Assembly (NCBI GenBank): GCA_963807865.1
Contig: CAWEDK010000021.1
Coordinates: forward strand, 1 to 64,000
Direction of reading: 5' to 3'
DNA from: VAZQ01 sp963807865
GTDB lineage: Bacteria > Pseudomonadota > Alphaproteobacteria > Rhizobiales > Xanthobacteraceae
Length of the DNA stretch: 64,000 nucleotides
Of the stretch, positions 1 to 10,486 are shown in pieces; the stretch's first letter is position 1, and the number at the start of each line of letters is the position of its first letter. The position numbers and the translations under genes were made by a program. The notes beneath the pieces were generated by a model. It made no database searches. It was not told the origin of the DNA and saw only the letters and a program-made list of their open reading frames with translations.

Positions 1-167
1 CGACCTCAAAGGCGCCGACGGCTTCGGCATCGATTGCCTGTTCGTCACCGCCGGCATTCATGCCGAAGAGCTCGGCGAACGCGACAACCGGATCTTCGGC
101 GCTCCGCGATATTTTCGCCAAGGCCGGGGTCTATCCAAAAGCCGTGATGCGCCGGCTGGCCTGGTAG
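1..167 (+). CDS. HAD-superfamily class IIA hydrolase, C-terminal fragment
   Basis: Only the last ~55 codons are inside the window. The peptide GADGFGIDCLFVTAGIHAEEL followed by PKAVMRRLAW and a TAG at 165-167 matches my memory of the end of the TIGR01459 family of HAD-IIA phosphatase-like proteins. In this family the late Asp/Gly-rich segment belongs to the Mg-binding HAD core. The two halves lie in different frames, so one indel falls near position 108. The natural substrate of the family is not established. The gene converges on cheY and their 3' ends appear to overlap. Confidence 0.6.
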   Translation, partial: TSKAPTASASIACSSPPAFMPKSSANATTGSSALRDIFAKAGVYPKAVMRRLAW

Positions 168-577
168 CCGTCAGGCGGCGGCGGGCACGGTGACGGCGCA
201 TCGGGGAACACGGCCGTTATCTTGTTCTGCAACGTCTCGGCGTTGAACGGCTTGACGATGTAGTTGTTGACGCCGGCCTTCTTGGCCGCGACGACTTGTC
301 GGCCTTGGACTTGGCCGTGACCATGATAAAGCGGGTCTTGCGAGCGCCGGATCGGCGCGCACTGCCGCACCAGATCGTAGCCGGTCATCGGCTCCATGTT
401 CCAGTCGGAGATCACCAGCCCGTAATTCTTGGCCGCATTTTCCAGCGCCGCCTTGCCGTCGGTGGCGTCGTCGACATTCTTAAATCCGAGTTGCTTCAGG
501 AGGTTGCGGATGATGCGAACCATCGTAGCATAGTCGTCGACGATGAGGATCGGCATCGACTTATCAAGCGCCATCAT
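131..577 (-). CDS. cheY: CheY-like single-domain response regulator
   Basis: A stand-alone receiver domain of about 125 residues. It begins MALDKSMPILIVDDYATM (acidic DD pocket) and has the phospho-acceptor region LVISDWNMEPMTGYDLV and the late lysine motif NNYIVKPFNAETL. This is typical of the alphaproteobacterial chemotaxis CheY, which binds the flagellar motor switch or acts as a phosphate sink. The middle (about 300-370) passes through another frame, so compensating indels are present: RADPALA is read from a different frame. The C-terminal Pro-rich tail overlaps the neighbouring HAD gene. With one indel in the CCG run the protein would instead stop near 171. ATG at 577 or 574 are both possible starts. 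Confidence 0.85.
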   Translation of the reverse strand: MMALDKSMPILIVDDYATMVRIIRNLLKQLGFKNVDDATDGKAALENAAKNYGLVISDWNMEPMTGYDLVRQCAPIRRSQDPLYHGHGQVQGRQVVAAKKAGVNNYIVKPFNAETLQNKITAVFPDAPSPCPPPPDGYQASRRITAFG

Positions 578-844
578 CCCGCATCATCGGCATCCGGCGC
601 CGCCCGCAACCGGCAAAACGCCGAGAGGGTCAAACGCCGGCGTGCCAAGGAGCCTTCCTCTGTGGCGGCCCACCATACCCCCTACAAGCCGTTGAATATC
701 CGGTTAATTGTCGGTGTATCGCCAGCGGTCCAGCCAGTCCGCAGAAGGGGTACTTGAAAATATCACATCCCTTGATCGGCGGGTCCACGATTCGACTACC
801 GCGGCGCCGGACCGATCCTCCGACAGTGTCGCAGTCCCGAGACC

Positions 845-1832
845 ATGAACGACACCTCGACAAGCCGTTCGCCGTCGTCCGCGACGGGCCCCCCGGCGCC
901 CTTGCGGGCGCCGTGGTCGCGATCGGCAATTTCGACGGCGTGCATCGCGGCCACCGCGCCGTGATCGCGACCGCGCTCGGCGCGCGCCCGCGCGCTCGGC
1001 CGGCCGGCGGCGGCGCTGACGTTCGAGCCCCATCCGCGCGGCTTCTTCCGTCCCGATCAGCCGCTGTTCCGGCTGACCGACGAGCGCGCCAAGCTCCGCC
1101 TGTGCGCGACGACCGGCCTCGACGGCGCCATCGTGCTGCACTTCGACGCCGCGCTGGCCGAGCCTGCCGGCCGAGGAATTCGTCGCGCGACATCCTCCTC
1201 GAGCGCCTCGCCGTCGCGCGGCGCGTCATCGGGCTTCGATTTCCATTTCGGCAACAACCGGCAGCGGCTCGCCGGATTTCCTCGCCGCCCAGGGCGCACG
1301 GCACGGCTTCGCGGTCGACATCGTGCCGAGTGTTCGAAGACGAAGGCCGGCCCGTTCGCTCCGGCGCCGATCCGCGCGGCGCTCGCCACCGGACAGCGTG
1401 ATGGAGGCCGCCGAACTGCTCGGCTTTCCCTGGTTCGTCAGCGGCGAAGTCGTGCACGGCGACAAACGCGGGCGCGAACTCGGCTATCCCGACCGCCAAC
1501 CTGCGGCTCGACCCGGATTGCGGGCTCCGGCACGGCATCTATGCGGTCAGGATCGGCGTCGGCGACCGGCCGCTACGACGGCGTCGCGACTTCGGCCGGC
1601 GGCCGATGTTCGATGCCGGCACGCTGCTGCTGGAGGTTTTTCTGTTCGATTTCTCCGGCGACCTTTACGGCCAGTGATCGACGTCGCCTTCATCGGCTGG
1701 ATCAGGCCGGAGATGAAGTTCGACAGCTTGCCGGCCCTGATCGAGCACATGAAGGACGACATCGCGGCTCGCGAAAGCAGGCGCTGGCGCGCGCGCCGGA
1801 CGCGTTTCCCAAAGCTCGGCCGCATGTCCTGA
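845..1832 (+). CDS. ribF: Bifunctional riboflavin kinase/FAD synthetase
   Basis: Makes FMN and then FAD from riboflavin. The N-terminal nucleotidyltransferase half shows VVAIGNFDGVHRGHRAV, TFEPHPRGFFRP and RLTDERAKLRL. The C-terminal flavokinase half shows VVHGDKRGRELGYPTANL, YDGVASFGRRP and EVFLFDFSGDLYGQ. Together they span about 330 codons, the usual RibF length. At least six frame changes are needed to read it through (near 860, 985, 1165, 1270, 1325 and 1500), all inside conserved sequence, so they look like sequencing indels. The ATG at 845 (MNDTS, then a shift into KPFAVV) gives the usual N terminus. It lies upstream of ileS, as is common in Rhizobiales, with a small inverted gene pair between. 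Confidence 0.85.
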
Positions 1833-1839
1833 CGCGAAG

Positions 1840-2349
1840 TCATGATACGGCTCGGACCGTACGGTTTCGTCTTCGGCAGGGCTTCCGTCGCTCGCGCGCC
1901 GTCCATTCCCGCACCAGCCCGGTGGTGAGCAAGCGCCACGCCCGCCATCATGACGAGACGCCGCCAGCCCTACCGTCCGGCCGACCTGCAGGCCGGCCGA
2001 AAGAAAGGTCGGGGGCGAGACCGCCGGAGAGCAGCAGAAAGGACATGGAACTGAATTGCCGCCTTGCGGGCCTGCCAACTCGGCTTCGGCGCGCCGTAGA
2101 TTGAGCCGGCGCACCGTCAAAGCCGTCACCGCGATCAGCATCACGATGAAGTAGATGCCGGAGAAACAGGGCCCGCCAGGGTCAGATCGTCGAACCGCTC
2201 GGCCAGCCAGATGAACAGCGTAATGCTGAGCCAGACCAGCATCCCGAAGGCGCCGGGCGGCGGCCAGAAGGCCGCTCGATTACAACGCCGGCGCTGATTC
2301 CCGTCTTGGCTTTCGCCGCCGTCTGCAGATAACCGAGCCAGTCGCCCAT
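1840..2349 (-). CDS. Putative holin-superfamily (YqjE-like) small membrane protein
   Basis: Begins MGDWLGYLQTAAKAKTGIS at 2349. It contains two hydrophobic segments, GAFGMLVWLSITLFIWLAE and roughly IYFIVMLIAVTALTV, separated by a short polar loop, then a basic and charged tail (RRLNLRRAEAELA). Two short membrane spans directly downstream of a DUF883 gene match the yqjD-yqjE arrangement of enterobacteria, where YqjE belongs to holin superfamily III (DUF1469). The assignment rests on topology and neighbourhood, not on a diagnostic motif. Several indels split it into three frames. The stop at 1840-1842 assumes one more shift near 1930. It converges on ribF, 7 bp away. Confidence 0.55.
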
Positions 2350-2363
2350 TCAAGCTACTCGGA

Positions 2364-2753
2364 TCAGCGGCGGCTGATGCCGAGGAGAAACCCGATTCGA
2401 CCGCGATGGCCAGGGTGGTGTACGGCCGCTTCTTCAGCGATTCGTCGAGCGCGCCCATCATGTTGTCCGAAACTTCGCGCACCGCATCGACCGCGTCCTG
2501 GCCCTTGGCGGTGGCGTCGGAAACGAGCCCCTCGACATTGGCCTTCGCGCGATCCCAGGCGACGCCGCCCTTGGACGACATGATGTCGGCGATTTCGCCG
2601 GTGAGACGGGAAACGTCCTGGGCGCGAGCGCTTCGAGATCGGCCTGGATGTCGCCGCTGGCGGCGGAGGCCGCGCGCCGCGTCTCGTTACTGCGTCCTTC
2701 GCGTCCCGCACGGTATCGCGGATCGTATTGGTCGGCCCGGAAGTGCTCGCCAT
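2364..2753 (-). CDS. DUF883 (YqjD/ElaB-type) inner-membrane-anchored protein
   Basis: Starts MASTSGPTNTIRDTVRDA. An amphipathic helical body follows (GGVAWDRAKANVEGLVSDA, then GQDAVDAVREVSDNMM) and the protein ends with a single C-terminal membrane segment, YTTLAIAVGLGFLLGISRR. This is the DUF883 plan: a long soluble helix plus one tail anchor. E. coli YqjD of this family binds ribosomes in stationary phase; whether this copy does is unknown. Two frame changes (near 2640 and 2410) interrupt it. It is the first gene of a two-gene operon with the holin-like gene 14 bp downstream. Confidence 0.75.
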   Translation of the reverse strand: MASTSGPTNTIRDTVRDAKDAVTRRGARPPPPAATSRPISKRSRPGRFPSHRRNRRHHVVQGRRRLGSREGQCRGARFRRHRQGPGRGRCGARSFGQHDGRARRIAEEAAVHHPGHRGRIGFLLGISRR

Positions 2754-3098
2754 GGCGTGGCTCCACGTGTTTCGAATTATTCGCTGCGCCCTTAACGGGG
2801 CGCAAGAGAAAAGAAAATTCTGCGCCTAGCTTATCGGCGGGGTTCTGCCGAATTCGCCGACGACACGGAAGCCTTCGTTCGCTCCGGGGCGGACAACACC
2901 CCGCGAAACGGACGCATCTCCCTGCGGCGGGCTTTTCGCCGCCGGAGCGATCTGCTAAGTCCGCGCCATGGCGCGCATGCTGTTTTTTCCGGTCGTCGGC
3001 AGAGCTGAACGGCAAATTAGCGGCCCGGCTTCCGCCTGACAGTCCGTCGGCGGAGGACCGGGTTTGCCGAACTGCCCCATTCACCTTGGTAATCAGCC
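2754..3098. other. Intergenic gap between the divergent DUF883 and ileS genes
   Basis: 345 bp between two diverging genes, so it must hold both promoters. I see no supported gene, no strong hairpin and no repeat. The 5' part is AT-richer (GAAAAGAAAATTCTG near 2810). Confidence 0.5.
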
Positions 3099-6000
3099 AT
3101 GACCGACGCCGCCCGCGACTATCGCGAGACGCTGTTCCTGCCCAAGACCGATTTCCCGATGCGCGCCGGGCTGCCGCAGAAGGAGCCGGAAATCCTCAAG
3201 CGCTGGGCAGAGATCGGCCTCTATCAGCCGCCTGCGCGAGGCGGCCAAGGGCCGGCCGAAATTCGTCCTGCACGACGGCCCGCCCTATGCCAACGGCAAC
3301 ATCCATATCGGCCACGCGCTCAACAAGATCCTGAAGGACGTGGTGACGCGCAGCCAGCAGATGCTCGGGCTACGATTCGAACTACGTGCCGGGCTGGGAC
3401 TGCCACGGCCTGCCGATCGAATGGAAGATCGAGGAGGAGTACCGCGCCAAGGGCAAGAACAAGGACGAGGTGCCGATCAACGAGTTCCGCCAGCGAGTGC
3501 CGCGCCTTCGCCGCAGCACTGGATCGACGTGCAGCGCGAGGAGTTCAAGCGGCTCGGCGTCGAGGGCGACTGGGAGCATCCCTACACCACCATGGGCTTC
3601 GCCGCCGAGGCGCAGATCGCGCGCGAGCTGATGAAGTTCGCGGCGAACGGCAAGCTCTATCGCGGCTCGAAGCCGGTGATGTGGTCGGTGGTCGAGAAGA
3701 CCGCGCTCGCCGAAGCCGAGGTCGAGTACGAGGACTACGTCCAGCGATCAGGTCTGGGTGAAGTTTCCGGTCGATTCGGCAGTGACGCCAGGCTGCGACG
3801 ATCTCGAGCGGTTCGTCGAGCAGCTCGGTCGTCATCTGGACCACGACGCCCTGGACCATCCCCGGCAACCGCGCGATCAGCTATTCGCCGAAGATCCCTA
3901 TGGCCTCTACGAGGTCACCGATGCGCCGGACGACAACTGGGCGAAGGTCGGCGACAAGTTCGTGCTGGCCGACAAGCTCGCGGCCGAAGTGTTGAGGCAG
4001 GCGCGGGTGACGGCCTTCAAGCAGATCGTCGATGTCGATCCGGCGACGGACTCGCCGAGCGTGACTTGCGCCCATCCGCTGCGCGGCACGGCGGCGGCTA
4101 CGATTTCGATGTGCCGCTGCTCGCCGGCGACCACGTCACCGACGATGCCGGCACCGGCTTCGTGCACACCGCGCCCGGCCACGGCCGCGACGACTTCGAG
4201 ATCTGGACCGCGAATCGCGCGCAGCTCGCGGCGCGCGGCATCAACACCGCGATCCCCTTCACCGTCGACGCGGACGGCGCCTTCACCGACGCAGGCGCCG
4301 GGCTTCACCGGCAAGCGCGTGCTCACCGACAAGGGCGAGAAGGGCGACGCCAACGAGGCCGTGATCAAGGCGCTGATCGACGCCGGCATGCTGATCGCGC
4401 GCGGCCGGCTCAAGCATCAGTATCCGCATTCCTGGCGCTCGAAGAAGCCGATGATCTTCCGCAACACGCCGCAATGGTTCATCGCGATGGACAAGCCGAT
4501 CGCCGAGCTGCGAGCGGCGCGGTCGCAAAGATCGCGCCGAAGCGACTAGCGCTGCGCGCGCGATCGCGCGCTCGAAGCCATCAAGGAGACCCGCTTGGTG
4601 CCGCCCGCCGGCCAGAACCGCATCCGCGGCATGATCGACGAGCAGCCCGACTGGGTGATCTCGCGCCAGCGCGCCTGGGGCGTGCCGATCACCGTCTTCG
4701 TGCGAGAAGGCGACGGCCGGTCGACATCCTCAAGGACGAGCGCGTCAACGAGCGCATCGCCGACGCCTTCGAGAAGGAAGGCGCCGACGCCTGGTTCGCC
4801 ACCGGCGCGGCGCGGCGCTTCCTCGAGCCCGAGTACAACGCCGAACGAATGGAAGAAGGTCGACGACATTCTCGACGTCTGGTTCGATTCCGGCTCGACC
4901 CACGCCTTCGTGCTGGAAGACCCCGAGCATTCCCCGGCCTCGCCGGCATCCGGCGCAAGCGCGACGGCGGCCGCGACACGTGATGTATCTCGAAGGCTCC
5001 GACCAGCATCGCGGCTGGTTCCAGTCCTCGCTGCTGGAATCCTGCGGCACGCGCGGCTGCGCGCCTTACGACGTGGTGCTGACCCACGGCTTCACCCTGG
5101 ACGAGGACGGCCGCAAGATGTCGAAGTCGCTCGGCAACGGCGTCGTGCCGCAGGACGTGATCAAGCAGTCGGGCGCCGACATCCTGCGGCTGTGGGTCTG
5201 CCCGACCGACTATGCCGACGACCAGCGCATCGGCCCGGAAATCCTCAAGACCACCATCGAAACCTACCGCAAGCTGCGCAACACGATGCGCTGGATGCTC
5301 GGCGCGCTCGCGCATTTCCGCGACGAGGACAAGGTCGCGCCGGCCAAGATGCCGGAGCTCGAGCGGCTGATGCTGCACCGGCTCGCCGAGCTCGATGCGC
5401 TGGTGCGCAAGGACTATGCGGACTTCGACTACAAGCGCATCGTCGCCGCGCTCAGTCACGTTCATGACCGTCGATCTCTCGGCCTTCTATTTCGACATCC
5501 GCAAGGACGCGCTCTACTGCGATCCGATCTCGTCGCTGACGCGGCGCGCCTGCCTGACGGTGATCGACCAGCTGTTCCGCTGCACCGTCGACCTGGCTCG
5601 CGCCGATGCTGCCGTTCACCGCCGAGGAAGCCTGGCTGGCGCGCTTCCCGTCGGACGACCGGCTCGGTGCATCTCGAGCCGTTCCCGCAGGTGCCGCCGT
5701 CCTGGCGCAACGACGCGCTCGCCGAGAAGTGGCGCAAGGTGCGCGCCGTCCGCCGCGTGGTCACCGGCGCGCTCGAGATCGAGCGCGCGCAGAAGCGCAT
5801 CGGCTCGTCGCTCGAAGCCGCGCCCGATGGTCTATGTCGTCCGACCTCGACCTGTTCGCCGCGATGGTCGACGTCGACCTCGCCGAGATCGCGATCACCT
5901 CGGCCGCCGACGCTGGTCGAGGGCGAAGGGCCGGCGGACGCCTTCCGGCTCGACGACGTCAAGGGCGTCGCGGTCGAGGTGCGGCTGGCCGAGGGCCGCA

Positions 6001-6123
6001 AGTGCGCGCGCTCCTGGAAGATCCTGCCGAGCGTCGGCTCCGACCCGCACTATCCCGATGTCTCGCCGCGCGACGCCCAGGCGTTGCGGGAATGGGACGC
6101 GCATGCGGCGGGCGGCGGAATGA
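3099..6123 (+). CDS. ileS: Isoleucyl-tRNA synthetase
   Basis: Charges tRNA-Ile with isoleucine. About 1,008 codons, the normal size. The class I signature HIGH is in NGNIHIGHALNKI and KMSKS is in DEDGRKMSKSLGNGVV. Other landmarks are GWDCHGLPIEWK, TTTPWTIPGNRAISY in the editing domain, SRQRAWGVPI, DVWFDSGSTHAF and YLEGSDQHRGWFQSSLL. Reading the whole protein needs more than a dozen single-base corrections, mostly one extra G or C (for example near 3368, 3741, 5590 and 5825). The TGA at 6121-6123 overlaps the lspA ATG (ATGA), so the two are translationally coupled. Because this is an essential gene, the frame breaks are best explained as sequence errors. Confidence 0.95.
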
Positions 6124-6673
6124 CCGCGATGCTCTGGGGTCCCCTCACCCGCATCGGGCTCGCCGTGGCGGTCGCGACCGCGGTGCTCGATCAGGCCAGC
6201 AAGCTCTGGCTGCTGTTCGCCTATAATTTGGGCGACCGCGGCGTCGTGACGCTCACCCCGTTTCTGGACCTCGTCCTGGCCTGGAACACCGGCATCAGCT
6301 TCAGTCTGTTCGCGCAGGACGGCCCGGCGGGCCGCTGGATCTTCTTGTCCTGATGATCCTGGCGATTGTCCTGCTTTGGATCTGGCTCGCCCGGGCCCAG
6401 TCGGCGCCCACTGCGATCGGCCTGGGGCTCATCATCGGCGGTGCGGTCGGCAACGCCATCGACCGGTTTGCCTACGGTGCGGTGGCCGATTTCGTGCGGT
6501 TTCACATCACAACCAAGTTGATCGACTTCAATTGGGCGGTTTTCAACCTGGCGGACGCGGCGATCGTCGTGGGCGTGGCCTTCCTGCTCTACGAAACCCT
6601 GTGGGGGACGCCGCAAAAGCGCCCCGATCATCGCCAAAATGGCAGGGGTGGGGATGCGGCTATTGCGCCGTAG
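6120..6673 (+). CDS. lspA: Lipoprotein signal peptidase
   Basis: Cleaves signal peptides of diacylglyceryl-modified prolipoproteins in the inner membrane (type II signal peptidase, an aspartyl protease). Four hydrophobic segments are visible. The catalytic-Asp motifs are present: GGAVGNAIDRFAYGAVADF (first Asp) and FNWAVFNLADAAI (second Asp). The N-terminal TAVLDQASKLW is the usual first-helix motif. One indel at about 6348 (WIFL to MILAI) splits it. The start overlaps ileS by 4 bp, the standard ileS-lspA operon. Confidence 0.93.
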
Positions 6674-6689
6674 CTAAAGGGGAAATCTC

Positions 6690-7384
6690 ATGCGGGTGAA
6701 GTTTTGGAGCGCGCGGCGTCGCCGGACCGCCGTTGCCGGCACGCTCGTGTTGGCGATGGCTTGGGGCAGCGCAGGCGCATGGGCGCAGAACGCCTCCGAG
6801 GAGGAGTTGCCGGCCGATACCAAGTTCTTCCGTAAGCTGTTCAAGGAATTCGGCATGCAGATGGACGGCGAAGGCGGTGGAGTTCCGCGAGCGCGCTCCG
6901 CTGGTCGTGCCGCCGAGCCGAAACCTGCCGCCGCCGCAGAGCGCCGATCGGCGGCCCGAAATCCAGCTTGGCCGAAGGATCCGGATGTGCGCCGCCGCAA
7001 CGAAGCGGTAACCACGCCGGCGCAGAAAGCCAGGCTCCGGGGCGCCGCGGAAGCCATGGTCGAAGAGGGCCGGGCATTGCGTCCGAGCGAACTTGAGGTT
7101 GGCCGCGTGGCCCGCAGCACCGAACGGTGGCGAGCCCGGAGGAAGCGGGCCGCCCGTTGAAGCCGTCCGATCTCGGCACCAAGGGCCTGCTGGATCTGTT
7201 CTCGTCGAAGCCGGCAGCGCAGAGCCAGAGCGAATTCACCCAGGAGCCGCCACGCACGAGCCTGACCGAGCCGCCTCCGGGCTACCAGACACCGTCCACC
7301 GCCCAACCGTACAACGGCGGATCGGTGAGACCGGAACCGGTTAAGCCTTCGTCGGTGACGGAGCGCGCGGTCGGCAACTATTAG
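6690..7384 (+). CDS. Secreted proline-rich protein of unknown function
   Basis: Begins with a basic n-region and hydrophobic core ending in a signal-peptidase-like site (VLAMAWGSAGAWAQ), then NASEEELPADTKFFRKLFKEFG. The rest is rich in Pro, Arg, Glu and Ser. The final segment, SDLGTKGLLDLFSSKP through SVTERAVGNY, reads cleanly to the TAG at 7382-7384. At least three frame changes occur between about 6870 and 7130, so the central sequence is uncertain. It lies 17 bp downstream of lspA and probably belongs to the same transcript. I recognise no domain; a periplasmic or surface role is only inferred from the signal peptide. Confidence 0.6.
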
Positions 7385-7388
7385 TGCA

Positions 7389-7420
7389 TGATCCCGAAAG
7401 GCTGCAGACCTTTCGGATCA
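7389..7420 (+). terminator. Hairpin just after the lspA-operon secreted protein
   Basis: The arms TGATCCCGAAAGG (7389-7401) and CCTTTCGGATCA (7409-7420) form a 12-bp stem with one bulged C and a 7-nt loop. It starts 4 bp after a stop codon and has no T-tract. GATCC-CGAAA palindromes of this kind are common between genes in Bradyrhizobium relatives, so it may be a dispersed repeat that also ends or protects transcripts. Confidence 0.5.
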
Positions 7421-7443
7421 AGACATGCGACGCGCAAATGCCG

Positions 7444-7477
7444 AGAGCGAACCGTGATTAATCTCACGATTCGCTCT
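7444..7477. repeat. 34-bp palindrome
   Basis: AGAGCGAACCGTGA and TCACGATTCGCTCT are 14-bp arms with one mismatch around TTAATC. It sits between the hairpin at 7389 and the M16 peptidase gene, in the stretch 7385-7688 that otherwise holds no gene. It could be an operator or a dispersed repeat; nothing in the window decides. Confidence 0.45.
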
Positions 7478-7688
7478 AACTTGGCTGACAGACGTTACCC
7501 GCCAGACCCGCGCTGCGCCGCGTCCATTGCCAATTCGTAATCTAAAACCGCGACGGCCAACTCGGGCACTCGGGTAAATTGTTCGCGAACAGGTAGCTTC
7601 AGCGCCGGGGCATGATAGATAGCGGGTAAGGCTGAACCCGCCCAACCGGACTTCACCGTGGGGGGTGACCTTAACCCACGAGATCTTT

Positions 7689-9048
7689 GTGCCGAAAAAT
7701 CCGATTCGAATTCTCGCCGCCATCGCGACGACAGCAGCCGCGTTGACGGTTGCGCGCGCCGAGCCGGCGAAATCTCCCGCGATCACGAACTTCGTCCTGC
7801 CCAATGGACTGGAAGTGGTTGTCATCCCGGATCATCGCGCGCCGGTCGTGACCCACATGCTCTGGTACCGCGTCGGCTCGGCCGATGAGACGGCGGGAAA
7901 ATCCGGGCTCGCGCATTTCCTCGAACACCTGATGTTCAAGGGCACGACCAAGCATCCGGCGGGCTTCTCCCAGGTCGTCGCGACCATCGGCGGACAGGAA
8001 AACGCGTTCACGTCGAGCGACTACACCGGCTACTTCCAACGGGTGCCGCGCGACCAGCTCAAAGCCATGATGGAGTTTGAGGCCGACCGCATGACCGGGC
8101 TTGTCCTCACCGACGAGGTGGTCAAGCCTGAGCTCAGCGTCGTCCTGGAAGAACACAACATGCGGGTTGCCAACAATCCCGCCGCGCGCCTGGGCGAACA
8201 GATGGAAGCCGCGCTTTACCTCAACCATCCGTACGGCCGGCCGGTGATCGGATGGCGGCAGGAGATCGAGAAGCTCAATCGCCAGGACGCACTCGATTTC
8301 TATCGCCGCTTCTACACACCGAACAATGCCGTGCTGGTGATCGCCGGCGACGTCACGGCGGCCGAAGTGAAGAAGCTCGCCGAAGAGACTTACGGCAAGG
8401 TGCCGCGCGTCGCCGAAGTTCCCCCCGCGTCCGGCCGCAGGAGCCCGATCAGTCAGCGCCCCGCACCGTGACGCTGGCGGACCCGCGCGTCACGCAGCCG
8501 AGCCTGCAGCGCTACTACCTCGTGCCCAGCGCGATCCAAGCCTGCCGAGAGCGCAGCGCTCGAGGTGCTGGCGCACATTCTCGGTCGTGGCGCCAACAGC
8601 CGGCTCTACAAATCGCTCGTGGTCGATCAGGGTCTGGCGGTGAGCGCCGGCGCCAACTACGACGGCACATCGCTCGACCCGACGCGCTTCACGGTCTACG
8701 GCTCGCCGAAGCCTGGCACGACCCTGCCGCAGCTCGAAGACAGCCATCGACGCGGTGCTCAACGAGGTCATCGCCAAGGGCGTCACCGCGGACGAACTCG
8801 ACCGCGCCAAGAACCGGATGATCGCCGACGCGATCTACGCCAACGATAGCCAGCGTACTCTTGCCCAGTGGTACGGAGCGGCGCTCACGACCGGTTCGAC
8901 AGTCGATCAGGTGCGTGGGTGGCCGGATCGCGTGCGCGCTGTGACGGCGAAGGACGTGCAGGACGCCGCGCGCGAGTGGCTCGACAAGCGCCGCTCGGTC
9001 ACCGGCTACCTGGTCAAGGAAGCACGCGGCGAGGAGAAGCGCTCATGA
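7689..9048 (+). CDS. M16 family zinc metallopeptidase, catalytic subunit
   Basis: A periplasmic peptidase related to mitochondrial processing peptidase beta and PqqL. A signal peptide (IRILAAIATTAAALTVARA) precedes an M16 domain with the inverted zinc motif H-x-x-E-H in SGLAHFLEHLMF (about His76, Glu79, His80). The distal Glu region is VVLEEHNMR. The second, non-catalytic M16 half carries GRGANSRLYKSLVVDQGLA. GTG 7689 gives a good signal peptide; GTG 7665 is an alternative. Frame breaks lie near 8430, 8545 and 8740. Its TGA overlaps the next ATG (ATGA), so it is made together with a partner lacking the zinc motif. Confidence 0.88.
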
Positions 9049-10406
9049 ACGCCCTCGTCACGGCAGCGGTTGCCTTCGCGCGTCATGCGAGCGGCCGCGC
9101 AGCGCTCGGCCTGACGGCCGGCGCAGCTCTTTGCCTGTCACTGGTTCCGGCACAAGCCATGCAGATCGAGCGCGTGAAGAGCCCCGGCGGCATCGAGGCC
9201 TGGGTGGTGCGCGACGCCGCCGTCCCGCTGATTGCCGTCGACTTCGCTTTTAACGGCGGCTCCGACCAGGACCCCACGGGCAAGGCCGGCCTCGCAAGCC
9301 TCGCTGCCAGCCTGCTTGACGAAGGCGCCGGCTCGCTCGACTCCAAGGCCTTTCAGGAAAAGCTCGAACGCCGCGCCATCGAACTCGGCTTCCGCGCCAG
9401 CCGCGATGCATTCCGCGGCACCCTGCGGACGCTGAAAGAGCATCGCGACGAGGCGTTCGACGCGTTGCGGCTAGCCCTGAACGAACCGCGCTTCGATGCC
9501 GAGGCGGTCGAGCGCATGCGCGCGCAGACGCTGTCGCAGTTGCGGCGCAATAGCACCAATCCGAACGACATCGGCAGCCGGACCTGGTGGGCCGCAGCGT
9601 TCCCCAATCACCCTTACGGCCATCCCTCCTCCGGCACTCCCAAATCGGTCGCCACGATCGGGGTGGACGATCTGCGCGGCTATACCCGGCGGGTGCTGGC
9701 GCGTGACAATCTGAAGATCGCCATCGTCGGCGACATTGATCTCGAGACCGCTGGCAAGTTGCTCGACAGCACGTTCGGCGCGCTGCCGGCGAAATCCGAC
9801 ATCGCGCCGGTGGCGAATGTCGTTCCGCAGGGCATGGGCAAACGCATCGTCGTCGAACTCGACGTGCCGCAGGCCGTCGTCACCTTCGGCGGACCAGGCG
9901 TCGCCCGCAGCGATCCCGACTTCATGGCCGCCTATGTGGTCAACCACATCCTGGGCGGCGGCTCGTTCTCCTCACGGCTTTACAGCGAGGTGCGGGAGAA
10001 GCGCGGTCTCGCCTATGGCGTCTCGACCAGTCTGGTCTGGCTCGAGCATTCCTCCGTGCTGCTGGGCGGCACCGCCACGCGCGCGGACGCTACCGGCGAA
10101 ACCCTCGGGATCATCGAGGCCGAGTTCCGGCGCCTCGCAACCGAAGGACCGACCCAGGAAGAGCTCAGCAAGACCAAGACATTCCTCAAGGGTTCGTTCG
10201 CGCTCGGGCTCGATACCTCGTCCAAGATCGCCGCCCAACTGGTGCAGATGCAGACCGATAAGCTCGGCATCGACTATATCGAGCGCCGTCCTGCGCTGAT
10301 CGATGCCATTACGCTGGCCGACACCAAACGGGCCGCCAAGCGCGTGCTCGATGCCGGCCTCTTGGTCACCGTGGTCGGGCGCCCGCTAGGCGTCACCTCC
10401 AATTAG
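9045..10406 (+). CDS. M16 family peptidase-like protein, non-catalytic partner
   Basis: Intact, about 453 codons, with a signal peptide (AALGLTAGAALCLSLVPAQA). It has two M16 halves but no HxxEH: the equivalent position reads KAGLASLAASLLDEG. The late motif GGGSFSSRLYSEVREKRGLAYGV is the glycine-rich loop that the alpha-type subunit uses for substrate binding. The arrangement (active subunit followed by an inactive one with a 4-bp overlap) is that of bacterial heterodimeric M16 proteases. Peptide substrates are unknown. It begins the stretch of the window where reading frames are clean. Confidence 0.9.
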   Translation: MNALVTAAVAFARHASGRAALGLTAGAALCLSLVPAQAMQIERVKSPGGIEAWVVRDAAVPLIAVDFAFNGGSDQDPTGKAGLASLAASLLDEGAGSLDSKAFQEKLERRAIELGFRASRDAFRGTLRTLKEHRDEAFDALRLALNEPRFDAEAVERMRAQTLSQLRRNSTNPNDIGSRTWWAAAFPNHPYGHPSSGTPKSVATIGVDDLRGYTRRVLARDNLKIAIVGDIDLETAGKLLDSTFGALPAKSDIAPVANVVPQGMGKRIVVELDVPQAVVTFGGPGVARSDPDFMAAYVVNHILGGGSFSSRLYSEVREKRGLAYGVSTSLVWLEHSSVLLGGTATRADATGETLGIIEAEFRRLATEGPTQEELSKTKTFLKGSFALGLDTSSKIAAQLVQMQTDKLGIDYIERRPALIDAITLADTKRAAKRVLDAGLLVTVVGRPLGVTSN

Positions 10407-10486
10407 GAGTTGCGGCGGATGATGCCGGAACCTAGCCGACCAAGAGATGTTGGCGAGGCGATCCGGTGTCATCCAGGATAGGCCGC

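Noticed and set aside
4980..6353. An apparent IleRS-LspA fusion protein
   Set aside because: The frames coincide only because an upstream indel in ileS put it into the lspA frame. The normal TGA/ATG overlap at 6120-6123 is intact.
3099..6673. Programmed ribosomal frameshifting or real gene decay in ileS-lspA
   Set aside because: More than a dozen shifts without slippery sites in an essential gene, of the same G/C-insertion kind seen elsewhere, fit sequence error far better.
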